NCBI GenBank assembly: GCA_027030565.1
Contig: JALVEU010000057.1
Location: 1 to 41,474, forward strand
From: Gammaproteobacteria bacterium
GTDB taxonomy: Bacteria > Pseudomonadota > Gammaproteobacteria > JAJDOJ01
Reading direction: 5' to 3'
DNA length: 41,474 nucleotides
Part shown: positions 16,276 to 23,540 of the stretch, piece by piece
Layout: every line of letters starts with the position of its first letter
Position numbering within the stretch: the stretch's first letter is position 1
Made by a program: the position numbers and the translations under genes
The notes under the pieces: model-generated
The model's input: the letters and a program-made list of their open reading frames with translations, nothing else
Told to the model about the DNA's origin: nothing
The model's database searches: none

Positions 16276-17055
16276 TCAGGCATGGGCCCCAATCACCTTA
16301 CCATCGATGAGCCAGCGTGCCATCAGCGCGGCGGCACGCTCGGGGACGTAGGCCTCGTCGATCCATTCCACCAGCCCGGCGCAGACCTCGGCGAAGGGCG
16401 CCCCCGCACGCATTCGGTCCAGCGCCCAGGCCTCGTCCACCTCCAGTGAGCGGAACCAGGTGCGCAGCTCGCGGCGCCAGATCACCCAGCCGACGGGATA
16501 GGGACCGCGCTCGGGGGCCACCGGCTCCCTTCCGTCGTCGATGGCCTGCCAGAGCTGCACCGTGTTCCATTGGAGATCCAGGCGCTGCACCGAGGGATGG
16601 AAGTCGAGTCGCAGCCCGGCCCAGGCCTGCGGTGGCAGGGCGGCCAGATCGGCCCGTGCCAGCGGTGCGGCATCGGCCGCGTCGAAGGCGTCGCGCAGCG
16701 CCCACTCGAAGGCGGCCATCTCGGCCAGGATCGGCTGCTCGCACCAGGGCGCACGTTCGGCCAGGTACGCAGCCAGGCGGTCGCCGAACCAGCGGATGGA
16801 GCGGTACGTGGAAGGGTGGGCCTCGATGTAGCTTCGCGCCAGGGCGTCGAAGCGGGCATCGCCGAGCAGCGTGTGTACCGCAGGATAACTGTCGGCCAGC
16901 GCCTCGGCGAGCCGCAGCCCATAGGCGTTGCGGTAGACCTCCAGCCGAGTCTGCAACGGCAGACGACCGTCGTCGGCCACGTCGGCGGCAAGCTCGGGAT
17001 CGCCCTGCAACAGCCAGCGCATGAACCGGCCCTGCAGTGCTGCGAGCTCAGACAT
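16276..17055 (-). CDS. bufC: BufC/HvfC-type partner of the MNIO enzyme (DUF2063)
   Basis: A 259-residue protein with the DUF2063 N-terminal domain (ALQGRFMRWLLQGD, TRLEVYRNAYGLRLAEALADSYPAVHTLLGD and then the IEAHPST-type segment), followed by a second helical domain typical of HvfC/BufC proteins. These proteins form a complex with the MNIO enzyme and help recognise the precursor peptide leader. The ATG at 17055 overlaps the bufB stop by 8 bp, pointing to translational coupling; the longer frame to 17139 runs inside bufB and was rejected. It is the last gene of the bufA-bufB-bufC unit. No DoxX-like bufD follows. Confidence 0.9.
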   Translation of the reverse strand: MSELAALQGRFMRWLLQGDPELAADVADDGRLPLQTRLEVYRNAYGLRLAEALADSYPAVHTLLGDARFDALARSYIEAHPSTYRSIRWFGDRLAAYLAERAPWCEQPILAEMAAFEWALRDAFDAADAAPLARADLAALPPQAWAGLRLDFHPSVQRLDLQWNTVQLWQAIDDGREPVAPERGPYPVGWVIWRRELRTWFRSLEVDEAWALDRMRAGAPFAEVCAGLVEWIDEAYVPERAAALMARWLIDGKVIGAHA

Positions 17056-17893
17056 GGGCGGCGGCCTGGGCGCCTTCGGCGATCTCCCGCATCCGCTCCA
17101 CCTCCTCCATGAGCACCTCGAGCGGCGGGATGTCGGCATCGCGCTCGATCATGCACGAGACCGGCCCGAAACGCTGCACGGCCGCCTCGTAGAGGCGCCA
17201 CACCGGGTCGGGCACCGGGTGGTCGTGGGTGTCGATGACGTGATCCCCATAGTCCTGGTGGCCAGCCAGGTGGTGCTGTTGCACACGCTCGGCGGGCACG
17301 CCCGCCAGGTACTCCAGCGGATCGAAGCCGTGATTGCGGGCGCTCACGTAGATGTTGTTGATGTCGAGCAGGATCAGGCAGTCGGCCTCCTCGGCCACCG
17401 CGCCCAGGAATGCCCACTCGCTCATCTCCGAGCTGCGATAGCTCAGATACGAGGAGACGTTCTCGATCAGGATGCGCCGGCCCAGAAAGTCCTGCACCTG
17501 CCGGATGCGCCGCGCCACGTGCCGCACCGCCTCGCCGGTATACGGCAGTGGCAAGAGGTCGTGTGCATTGATGCCGCCGGCGCCGGTGAAGCAGAGATGG
17601 TCCGAGATCCACGCGGGCTCGATGCGCTCGACCAGCGCCTTGACCTGGCGCAGGTAGTCCCAGTCCAGTGGATCGGTGCCGCCCACCGAGAGCGACACCC
17701 CGTGGAGCACCACCGAATACCGGGCGCGCACCTGCTCGAGGAAGTGTAGGGGCTTGCCACCTGGGACCAGGTAATTCTCGGTGATGGCCTCGAACCAGTC
17801 GATCTGGGGAGGCTCATCCAGGATGGACTGGTAGTGCTCCTTGCGCAGGCCCAGGCCGATACCGAGATGGGGATAGGTGAGAGAAACCGTCAC
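17048..17893 (-). CDS. bufB: MNIO (DUF692) iron-dependent peptide-modifying enzyme, BufB/HvfB type
   Basis: Multinuclear non-heme iron oxidative enzymes of this family modify cysteines of bufferin or methanobactin-like precursor peptides, for example to thiooxazoles or oxazolones. The 281-residue TIM barrel shows the expected metal and active-site residues: HGVSLSVGG (H64), ISDHLCF (D98, H99), LIENVSSYL (E144), LLDINNIYV (D177, N180), HLAGH (H208, H212), DTHDHPV (D221-H225) and IERDADIP (E250, D252). The start is taken as GTG at 17893, giving MTVSLTYPHLGIGLGLR; the ATG-started frame to 18058 would run through the bufA 3' part. Its GGGGG ribosome binding site lies in the 3' arm of the hairpin at 17904-17923. 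Substrate: the peptide encoded 43 bp upstream. Confidence 0.93.
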   Translation of the reverse strand: MTVSLTYPHLGIGLGLRKEHYQSILDEPPQIDWFEAITENYLVPGGKPLHFLEQVRARYSVVLHGVSLSVGGTDPLDWDYLRQVKALVERIEPAWISDHLCFTGAGGINAHDLLPLPYTGEAVRHVARRIRQVQDFLGRRILIENVSSYLSYRSSEMSEWAFLGAVAEEADCLILLDINNIYVSARNHGFDPLEYLAGVPAERVQQHHLAGHQDYGDHVIDTHDHPVPDPVWRLYEAAVQRFGPVSCMIERDADIPPLEVLMEEVERMREIAEGAQAAAHV

Positions 17894-17903
17894 GGCGAGA
17901 AGA

Positions 17904-17923
17904 CCCCCGGCCGGAGCCGGGGG
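17904..17923 (-). promoter_or_regulatory. Strong hairpin between bufA and bufB overlapping the bufB ribosome binding site
   Basis: Read on the minus strand, CCCCCGGC-TCCG-GCCGGGGG is a perfect 8-bp, all-GC stem with a UUCG-like 4-base loop, 13 bases after the bufA stop. The 3' arm contains the GGGGG that would serve as the bufB Shine-Dalgarno sequence, 10 bases before the GTG. No T-run follows. It probably stabilises the bufA message and lowers bufB translation, giving excess precursor over enzyme. Confidence 0.6.
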
Positions 17924-17936
17924 ATGTCGAAGGATC

Positions 17937-18206
17937 CTACTTGCCGTTCTGGGCGACCGTGCCCCCCTTTTCCTTGCACTCCTTCTCGCTGCTGGTGGGC
18001 AGCCAGCCCTGTCCCTTGCAGGCGTTCTGGCCCTTGCAGGCGTTCTTGGCCGTGGCACAGGCCGTCTGGCCCTTGCAGGAATTGATCCCGTAACAGTGCA
18101 CCTTGCCTTCGCTGGCAGCGGCCTGCTGGGGGACGGCGGTGCCGGCCAACATCAGTCCGGCGATGGCCGCCAGGGCAGCGGCGGTGGTCTTTTGTTGCGT
18201 CTTCAT
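17937..18206 (-). CDS. bufA: Cys-rich bufferin-like precursor peptide
   Basis: An 89-residue exported peptide. Residues 1-32 are a Sec signal (MKTQQKTTAAALAAIAGLML, cleavage near QQAAAS), as in known bufferins, which are modified in the cytosol and then exported. The core has six cysteines (C38, C44, C50, C57, C63, C77) in EGKVHCYGINSCKGQTAC, then NACKGQNACKGQGW, with CKGQ repeated three times. The EGK(x)2CYG start resembles HvfA/BufA cores, but the CKGQ repeats make it a distinct subgroup. Bufferins bind copper and protect against metal stress; modification here is inferred from the adjacent MNIO gene. ATG at 18206 with GGAGGAG 11 bases upstream. Confidence 0.88.
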   Translation of the reverse strand: MKTQQKTTAAALAAIAGLMLAGTAVPQQAAASEGKVHCYGINSCKGQTACATAKNACKGQNACKGQGWLPTSSEKECKEKGGTVAQNGK

Positions 18207-18322
18207 CGGATGGTTTCTCCTCCACGGTGGACGTTGGATCACCCGGCGCCCTGCAGGCGCCCGTGTCGATGCCCGGGCCTGCGCCTCGGGCACCAAAGAC
18301 CAAATACGCCGTTTTAAACCCC

Positions 18323-18349
18323 TTGGATGCACCCGGGCGGAAAAATTCC
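18323..18349 (-). promoter_or_regulatory. Candidate ECF-sigma-type promoter for the buf operon
   Basis: On the minus strand GGAATTT (18349-18343) is followed after 15 bases by TCCAA (18327-18323), close to the GGAACTT-N15/16-TCTGA layout of sigmaE/ECF promoters. Transcription would start near 18316, giving a leader of about 110 bases before bufA. Some bufferin operons are known to be driven by ECF sigma factors. No ECF gene is in this window, and the match is by eye only. Confidence 0.35.
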
Positions 18350-18388
18350 CGAGCCTCGCCACGCTCCGTTGGACGCGGCGGTCGCGGA

Positions 18389-20386
18389 TCACGCCAGCCC
18401 CAGTGCGCGTCCCCCCTGATAGACCAGAAGGCTCGCCAGCCACGCCGACGTCAGCCCCAGGGTCACGCTCAGCAGCGTGACCCGCCAGCTGCGTGACTCG
18501 GCACGGATGGCCGCCACCGTGGCCACGCACGGCGTGTACAGCAGCACGAAGACCATGAAGCTGAGCGCACCCAGGGGTGTCATGCCTGCGGCCAGCGCCT
18601 GGCCGAGCTCTGCAGTGCCATAGATGACCGCCAGGGCCCCGATGACGATCTCCTTGGCGATGAATCCGAACAGCAGGGCCAGGGTCTCCTGCCAGTGGAT
18701 GCCCAGGGGCGCGAACACCGGAGCCAGCAGGTGACCGAGCCGTCCGGCCCAGGTACCGGGGCCGGCAGGCGGCTCGCCCGGCGGCAGGTGGGTGAGCAGC
18801 CAGACGACGATCACGCCGGCCAGGATCAGCGTGGCGGCCCGGTACAGGAAGTCCTTGAGCTCCTGCCAGCTGCGCAACAGCACCGTCCCAGGTGTCGGCA
18901 GGCGATACGGGGGAATCTCCATGATGAAGGGCTCGGGACGGCCTGCCAGGCGCAGGGCGCGCAGCACCAGCCCGATGCCCACCACGGCTGCGAAGCTCGC
19001 CGCATACAGCCCCAGGATCACCCACGGCGCGGTACGCGCGTCGAAGAAGATCGCCGCCAGGAACACGAACACCTGCAGCCGCGCGCTGCACAGGGTGAAG
19101 GGGATGAGCAGCATGGTGACGATGCGGTTGTACGGGCTGGAGAGGATGCGCGTGCCCATCACCGCCGGCACGTTGCAGCCGAAGCCCAGCAACAGGTTGA
19201 TGAAGGCCTTGCCGTCCAGGCCCAGCCCGTGCATGAGCCGGTCCATCAGAAAGGCGGCACGCGCCATGTAGCCGCTGTCCTCGACGAGGGACATGAGGAC
19301 GAAGAAGAGCACGATGATGGGAAAGAACGACAACACCACGCCCACCCCCTGCCACAGCCCGTCGATCACGAAGCTCTGCAGCCACCCTGGCAGGGACTGG
19401 AAGAGGCCTTGGGCCTGGATCCAGGCGGCCCCGGCCTCGAAACCGCGGGCCAGCAGGTCCTGCAGCGGTGTGCCCAGGCCGTAGATGAGCTGGAACAATC
19501 CCGCCATGACGAGCAGGAAGGCGGGCAGCCCGAGCCAGCGGTGCAACAGGATGCGATCGATGGCCTCGGAGCGTGGATCCGGCCCCGGGGGATGTCGCCG
19601 GGTCACCTCAAGCGCCAGTCCGCGGGCCGCATTGAACCGGCACTGGGCGCAGGTGACCGCCAGCGGGGCGTGGGTGAGCGCCTCGATGCGCCGCCGCCAG
19701 TCGGCGGCACGCTGCGCGAGCTCCGGCGATTCCGGCCGGCGGGGATCCTCCAGCATGCGCATGGCGACGAACGCCGGATTGAGTCGCCGCACCACGCCGG
19801 ACCGCTCCAGGCGTCGCGTCAGGTCCCGTACCGCCTCCTCCAGCACCGGCGGGCAGGGCAGATGCGGGGGACGTGTGGTCTCGGGGTGCCGGATGACGCG
19901 GTACAGGGTCTCCAGCAGCTCCGGAATCCCCTCGCCGGTGCGTGCGGAAATGCCCACCACCGGCACGCCCAGGTGCTCGGCCAACGCCTCCAGGTCCAAC
20001 CTCAGTCCCTGGGCTCGGGCCTCGTCCATCATGTTGACCGCCACCACCATGGGCAGCCCGCTCATGGCCATCTGCAGGGTGAGCCCCAGACCCCGGTACA
20101 GGTTGCGGGCGTCGAGCAGGTTCAGCACCACGTCCGGCGGGTCCTCGAGGAAGTAACGTGCGACGATCCGTTCTTCCTGGGTCGCCGGACTCAGCGAATA
20201 GGCCCCGGGCAGGTCCACCAGCTCCACGTCGTACTCGCCCAGGGTGAAGCGTCCGGTCTTGCGCTCCACCGACACCCCAGGCCAGTTCCCCGTGCTCTGG
20301 TTCGAAGCGGTGAGCCGATTGAACAGCGTGGTCTTGCCCGTGTTGGGAATGGCGCTCAGCGCCACGGTCACCCGATCAGTGGGCAT
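18389..20386 (-). CDS. feoB: Ferrous iron transport protein FeoB
   Basis: Fe(II) importer of the inner membrane with an N-terminal GTPase; 665 residues. G-domain motifs: G1 as SAIPNTGKTTLFN (the first Gly of GNPNxGK is replaced), G3 DLPGAYSL, G4 NMMDEA and a FeoB-specific GDI-like helical region. The membrane part has paired gate-type segments with MARAAFLMDRLM, LLGFGCNVPAVMGTRIL and a second copy near FAPLGIHWQETLALLFGFIAKEIVIG. It is shorter than E. coli FeoB, mainly at the C-terminus. The start at 20386 (MPTDRVTVAL) overlaps the feoA stop by 11 bp. The bufferin operon follows 183 bp downstream on the same strand, grouping iron uptake with an iron-dependent MNIO enzyme. Confidence 0.95.
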   Translation of the reverse strand: MPTDRVTVALSAIPNTGKTTLFNRLTASNQSTGNWPGVSVERKTGRFTLGEYDVELVDLPGAYSLSPATQEERIVARYFLEDPPDVVLNLLDARNLYRGLGLTLQMAMSGLPMVVAVNMMDEARAQGLRLDLEALAEHLGVPVVGISARTGEGIPELLETLYRVIRHPETTRPPHLPCPPVLEEAVRDLTRRLERSGVVRRLNPAFVAMRMLEDPRRPESPELAQRAADWRRRIEALTHAPLAVTCAQCRFNAARGLALEVTRRHPPGPDPRSEAIDRILLHRWLGLPAFLLVMAGLFQLIYGLGTPLQDLLARGFEAGAAWIQAQGLFQSLPGWLQSFVIDGLWQGVGVVLSFFPIIVLFFVLMSLVEDSGYMARAAFLMDRLMHGLGLDGKAFINLLLGFGCNVPAVMGTRILSSPYNRIVTMLLIPFTLCSARLQVFVFLAAIFFDARTAPWVILGLYAASFAAVVGIGLVLRALRLAGRPEPFIMEIPPYRLPTPGTVLLRSWQELKDFLYRAATLILAGVIVVWLLTHLPPGEPPAGPGTWAGRLGHLLAPVFAPLGIHWQETLALLFGFIAKEIVIGALAVIYGTAELGQALAAGMTPLGALSFMVFVLLYTPCVATVAAIRAESRSWRVTLLSVTLGLTSAWLASLLVYQGGRALGLA

Positions 20387-20867
20387 CGGCGGGCTCCACG
20401 AGGACACGCCGCGCCTCGCCCCGGCCCAGCGTCAGCGGGTCGCCACCCGCCAGGACCATCCGTGGTGCAGACGAAGCGCCGTCGAGCAGCCGCAGCACGG
20501 TGCCCGGCTGCAGGCCGCGGGCCCCCATGCGGATCCGCAGGGCCCGGCCGCCGGCGAAGCCGCGCACCCGCAGCGGGCGATCGCCGAACAGACGGGCATG
20601 GGACAGCGGCAGCACCAGCGGCTCGCAGTCCAGGGCCGCCAGCTCGCCGGACCGCAATGCCAGTCGCTGGCCGGGGTCCACCGCCAGCTCCACGGTCCCG
20701 CCGAGGGGCGCCACCCGGGTGACTTCGAGCGCCATACCCGGCAGGATCCCCATGCGTGAGAGCCGCTCGGCCAAGGCCGCGTCCCGGCCCAAGCCGCGGA
20801 TGCGGCACCGGCAGCCCGGCACGGGCGGACAGGACAGACGCACCCGATCGCCCCGCTGCCGCCTCAC
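20376..20867 (-). CDS. feoA: Tandem FeoA-FeoA protein
   Basis: FeoA is a small SH3-like partner of FeoB, usually about 75-85 residues. Here one 163-residue frame carries two copies: residues about 9-84 (with SRMGILPGMALEVTRVAPLG and the closing LALRSGELAAL) and about 95-163 (MGARGLQPGTVLRLLDG, then PLTLGRGEARRVLV). The start is uncertain. GTG at 20867 fits the domain boundary but lacks a Shine-Dalgarno sequence. It overlaps, as GTGA, the stop of a 19-residue frame that begins at 20923 and could provide translational coupling. The 3' end overlaps feoB. The marR gene is divergent from it. No clear Fur box was seen in the 20868-21046 spacer. Confidence 0.87.
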   Translation of the reverse strand: MRRQRGDRVRLSCPPVPGCRCRIRGLGRDAALAERLSRMGILPGMALEVTRVAPLGGTVELAVDPGQRLALRSGELAALDCEPLVLPLSHARLFGDRPLRVRGFAGGRALRIRMGARGLQPGTVLRLLDGASSAPRMVLAGGDPLTLGRGEARRVLVEPADAH

Positions 20868-21010
20868 GGCGTGTGCACCGAAGGCAGCAGGACGATGCGA
20901 CCGGCAAGCGAACGGGACGACATGGACGCAGCGCGGGTTCGGGTGATCGGGGCGCCCAGTGTACCCAAAACCTCGTCGTCGGGCGCAGCGGCGCCCTCTT
21001 CGAGGCCGAG

Positions 21011-21040
21011 TTGACCGAGCCATATCAGTGCATATACACT
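21011..21040 (+). promoter_or_regulatory. marR promoter overlapped by a palindromic operator
   Basis: TTGACC (21011-21016) and TATACA (21033-21038) are 16 bases apart. The -10 box lies within AGTGCATATACACT (21027-21040), an almost perfect palindrome. Its core GTGCATATACAC matches GTGTATCTACAC at 21537-21548 in 10 of 12 positions. Autorepression by the MarR protein is the simplest reading. The predicted start of transcription is only a few bases from the ATG at 21047, and no Shine-Dalgarno sequence is visible, so the message may be leaderless. Confidence 0.6.
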
Positions 21041-21046
21041 CATCCC

Positions 21047-21514
21047 ATGACTGAGATCGAGACCTCTTGTGATCCGCAGCAGTGTCGGGAGATCGGCGAG
21101 CGTTGTGCCGTCCTGAACCTCCGCAAGGCCGCCCGGCTCATGACGCGCCTCTACGAGGAGACCATGAAACCCGCCGGCCTGCTGCCCACGCAATTCAGCC
21201 TGATGGTGGCGATCCGGGCCATGGATCCGGTGCGCATGTCACAGCTTGCTGCGGTGCTGGCCATGGATCGGACCACCCTCACCCGCAACCTGCGCCCCTT
21301 GGAGCGTCAGGGCCTGGTGACCACCGGTCCGGCGGCCGAAGACCGGCGCACACGCGAGGTGCGCCTGACACCCGAAGGCCAGGCGCGTCTGGCGCTCGCC
21401 CTGCCCTTGTGGCGACAAGCCCAGACGCGGGTCGCCGAGCGACTGGGCGAGGCACGCCTCTCGCGCCTGCTGGCTGACCTCCAGGCCGTGGCGACCACCT
21501 TCCTGCCCGAGTGA
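21047..21514 (+). CDS. MarR-family transcriptional regulator
   Basis: A 155-residue winged-helix dimer. After an N-terminal segment with three cysteines (C8, C13, C20; CDPQQCREIGERC) come the dimerisation helix (LMTRLYEETMKPAGL), the recognition helix region (RMSQLAAVLAMDRTTLTRNLRPLERQGLV) and the wing with DRRTREVRLTPEGQARL, the classic MarR signature. The clustered cysteines could make it redox- or metal-responsive; that is inference. It is divergent from feoA-feoB and is followed by two membrane protein genes. Matching palindromes sit over its own promoter and in front of the next gene, so it probably controls itself and the downstream pair, and perhaps feoAB. Confidence 0.93.
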   Translation: MTEIETSCDPQQCREIGERCAVLNLRKAARLMTRLYEETMKPAGLLPTQFSLMVAIRAMDPVRMSQLAAVLAMDRTTLTRNLRPLERQGLVTTGPAAEDRRTREVRLTPEGQARLALALPLWRQAQTRVAERLGEARLSRLLADLQAVATTFLPE

Positions 21515-21535
21515 GCATGCCTTTTTCTGCAAATA

Positions 21536-21549
21536 CGTGTATCTACACG
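21536..21549. promoter_or_regulatory. Second MarR-type operator
   Basis: CGTGTA-TC-TACACG is a perfect 14-bp palindrome in the 106-bp gap between marR and the membrane protein gene at 21621. Its core is 10/12 identical to the palindrome over the marR promoter. Two similar operators around one regulator gene support MarR binding. Confidence 0.55.
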
Positions 21550-21620
21550 ATCCTGGGGAGGCCACCGATGCGCCAACGGCACGGTCCCCCGAGTGTGCCT
21601 TCCCTTGCCGGAGAACGCCC

Positions 21621-22340
21621 ATGCACGAGACGCCATACGCCTATATCTTGGTTGTGATCGAACTCCTGTTCACGTCCATGCTCCTGGCGGCGCTGCGCCG
21701 CGCCGGGGCCCGGCGCCGGACGCTCGTCCTGAGCGGTGGGGTGCTCGTTCTGTGGCTGACCGCGGCCTACGGGCTGCTGGCCACCGGCTCGCTCGCGGCC
21801 ACGGGCATGCCGCGCACCGCCTTCACCCTGGCTGTCGCCCTGCCCACCGTGGGGGGTCTCCTGGCCGTGTTCCTGTGGCGCCCGTTGCGCAGTGCGGTAA
21901 GCGCCATGCCGACCCGCAGCTTCCTGCGCCTGCAGCGCATGCGCGCGGTCTTCGGGTCCCTGTTTTTCTTCACCGCGGCACTGCCGGCATGGTTCCAATA
22001 CGTGGGCGGCCTGGGGGATGTCGCCGCAGGCACGGCCGCCCTGCTCGCGCTGGCCTATCTCCGCGCACATCCCGACCGGGAAAGGCGCGCCGTGCTGGTC
22101 GGCAATCTTCCCGGAGTCCTGGATTTCGTCGTGGTGATGACCCTCGGCGTGTTCGTCGTGTTGCGGGATCACGCACCCGATTTTGCGTTCAACCTGATCC
22201 CGCTCTACGTGGTCCCCTTGTTCATCCTGCTGCATGTCTTCTCGTTGCGGCGGCTGGGCCACTTGCACGAACTGGCCGCGCCGCAGAGCGGCACACGAAC
22301 CCCACACCCCCTCGCCACGGAGGTCCCGCCCCATGTCTGA
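21621..22340 (+). CDS. Polytopic membrane protein of unknown function
   Basis: A 239-residue protein with about seven predicted helices: YAYILVVIELLFTSMLLAAL, TLVLSGGVLVLWLTAAYGLL, a pair around FTLAVALPTVGGLLAVFLW, VFGSLFFFTAALPAWFQYV, VAAGTAALLALAYL, FVVVMTLGVFVVL and LIPLYVVPLFILLHVFSL. I recognise no catalytic motif. The ATG at 21621 follows CGGAGAACGCCC; the longer frame from 21537 begins inside the operator and was rejected. It overlaps the following methyltransferase-like gene by 8 bp, so the two are surely co-expressed. Confidence 0.8.
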   Translation: MHETPYAYILVVIELLFTSMLLAALRRAGARRRTLVLSGGVLVLWLTAAYGLLATGSLAATGMPRTAFTLAVALPTVGGLLAVFLWRPLRSAVSAMPTRSFLRLQRMRAVFGSLFFFTAALPAWFQYVGGLGDVAAGTAALLALAYLRAHPDRERRAVLVGNLPGVLDFVVVMTLGVFVVLRDHAPDFAFNLIPLYVVPLFILLHVFSLRRLGHLHELAAPQSGTRTPHPLATEVPPHV

Positions 22341-22854
22341 GTCCCAGGTGGGCCCCGACACTCCGCCGCCCAATGCACCCCGGAATCGGGCGGCCGAAGC
22401 CGACCATGCACACGTGCACGTGCCGCCGCCCATGGTCCACGGCCTGAGCATCTTGCTGGGTATGGGCGCGGCCGGCCTGCTCCCCCTGCGGCTACCGCCG
22501 TCGGGCTGGCTCACCGCCACCGGTGCACTCCTCCTGGCGGTCGCCGGAATCCTGGCAGGCTGGGGCTTCCGCGAGTTCCAGCGCAGCCGCAACCCCGTAC
22601 CGCCGAACCGGCCCGTCCGCGCGCTCATGACCCGCGGACCGTTCCGCTTCTCCCGCAACCCGCTGTACCTGGCCTTGGCCCTGCTCCACGGGGGCATGGG
22701 CCTGGTCCTCGCCAACGGCTGGGTGCTCTTGAGCCTGATCCCGGCCCTGTTGATCGTCCGCTACTACGTGATCCCCCGCGAGGAAGCCTATCTGAGGCGG
22801 CGCTTCGGGGTGACCTACGCCGCTTATGCGGCGCGGGTGCGCCGCTGGCTCTAG
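22333..22854 (+). CDS. Isoprenylcysteine carboxyl methyltransferase/PEMT-like membrane protein
   Basis: A 173-residue integral membrane protein of the ICMT/phospholipid methyltransferase superfamily. The C-terminal signature is clear: RGPFRFSRNPLYLALALLHG, then PREEAYLRRRFGVTYAAYAA and RVRRWL at the end, which bind S-adenosylmethionine in characterised relatives. The N-terminus is Pro-rich with HAHVHVPPPMVHG, which could bind metal. Bacterial members have unknown lipid or small-molecule substrates. It overlaps the upstream membrane gene by 8 bp. Confidence 0.87.
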   Translation: MSESQVGPDTPPPNAPRNRAAEADHAHVHVPPPMVHGLSILLGMGAAGLLPLRLPPSGWLTATGALLLAVAGILAGWGFREFQRSRNPVPPNRPVRALMTRGPFRFSRNPLYLALALLHGGMGLVLANGWVLLSLIPALLIVRYYVIPREEAYLRRRFGVTYAAYAARVRRWL

Positions 22855-22875
22855 GCACGGGGCGCGCGCCCGCGA

Positions 22876-23385
22876 TCAGGCCAATACCGGTTGATCGGCC
22901 AGCGAGATGCGGATGTCGGCGTCCCGGTGATGACTCCGGATCAGTTCCACCACCGCCTCCACCTGGTCCTTGGGCACGTCCACGATGAGCAGCAGCCAAC
23001 CGGAGAGAATGGCCGATTCGTAGCGGCGCAGCCGGCGGTTGGGCATGTCCTTGGCGATCAGCGCGCAGACGAAGGTGCAGAACAGGGCGCCCGCGGCGGT
23101 CGTGGCCCAGAGGATCCATTCGCCCGGCTGTACGCCGCCGGGCGGGTGGGCATAGGCGAGCCACCCACCGAGAAAGCCCCCTGCGCCGCCCACCACCAGA
23201 CCGCCCAGCACCCCCGCCAGGAGGTCCGTCTTCTGGGCCAGTGTGGCGGGATCGACGTCGCGAATGGAGAGCCCCTCGCCGCCCACCAAGTGGATGTGGC
23301 GGCGGGGTATGCCGAACGCCTCCAGCTCGTGGACGATGGTCTGGGTGGTATCCGGGTCCGGGACCAGGAAATACAGACGACGCAT
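22876..23385 (-). CDS. Glycine-zipper membrane protein with an N-terminal alpha/beta domain (DUF1269-like)
   Basis: A 169-residue protein. The N-terminal domain (MRRLYFLVPDPDTTQTIVHE, GIPRRHIHLVGGEG) resembles the flavinator/stress-protein-like domain of DUF1269 proteins. It is followed by a glycine-zipper hairpin (LLAGVLGGLVVGGAGGFLGG), a second helix (ATTAAGALFCTFVCALIA) and a C-terminal ferredoxin-like part (LLIVDVPKDQVEAVVELIRS, HHRDADI). The start at 23385 has GGAGGTCGAGCCG in front; the long frame to 23571 reads into the repeat region and was rejected. Function unknown. It converges with the methyltransferase-like gene. Confidence 0.78.
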   Translation of the reverse strand: MRRLYFLVPDPDTTQTIVHELEAFGIPRRHIHLVGGEGLSIRDVDPATLAQKTDLLAGVLGGLVVGGAGGFLGGWLAYAHPPGGVQPGEWILWATTAAGALFCTFVCALIAKDMPNRRLRRYESAILSGWLLLIVDVPKDQVEAVVELIRSHHRDADIRISLADQPVLA

Positions 23386-23540
23386 CGGCTCGACCTCCAC
23401 GATATGCGCATGCAGTCCTGCGATGCGACGAATGCCACCCCAGGCTTCCGGCCAGGGAGCGTGGCCATGCATTATTGTACCCCCTCCATCGGCAACGGGC
23501 ATTGGGGATATACCGGGCCCGCTGCCATACCGCCCGCCCC

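Noticed and set aside
18695..20722. Plus-strand frame of 675 codons opposite feoB
   Set aside because: Antisense shadow; His, Gln and Arg-rich composition without any fold, while feoB on the other strand has all family motifs.
20864..20923. A 19-residue leader peptide before feoA (MSSRSLAGRIVLLPSVHTP)
   Set aside because: The GTGA overlap with feoA is suggestive, but there is no ribosome binding site and no metal-related or rare-codon feature, so it is not listed as a gene.
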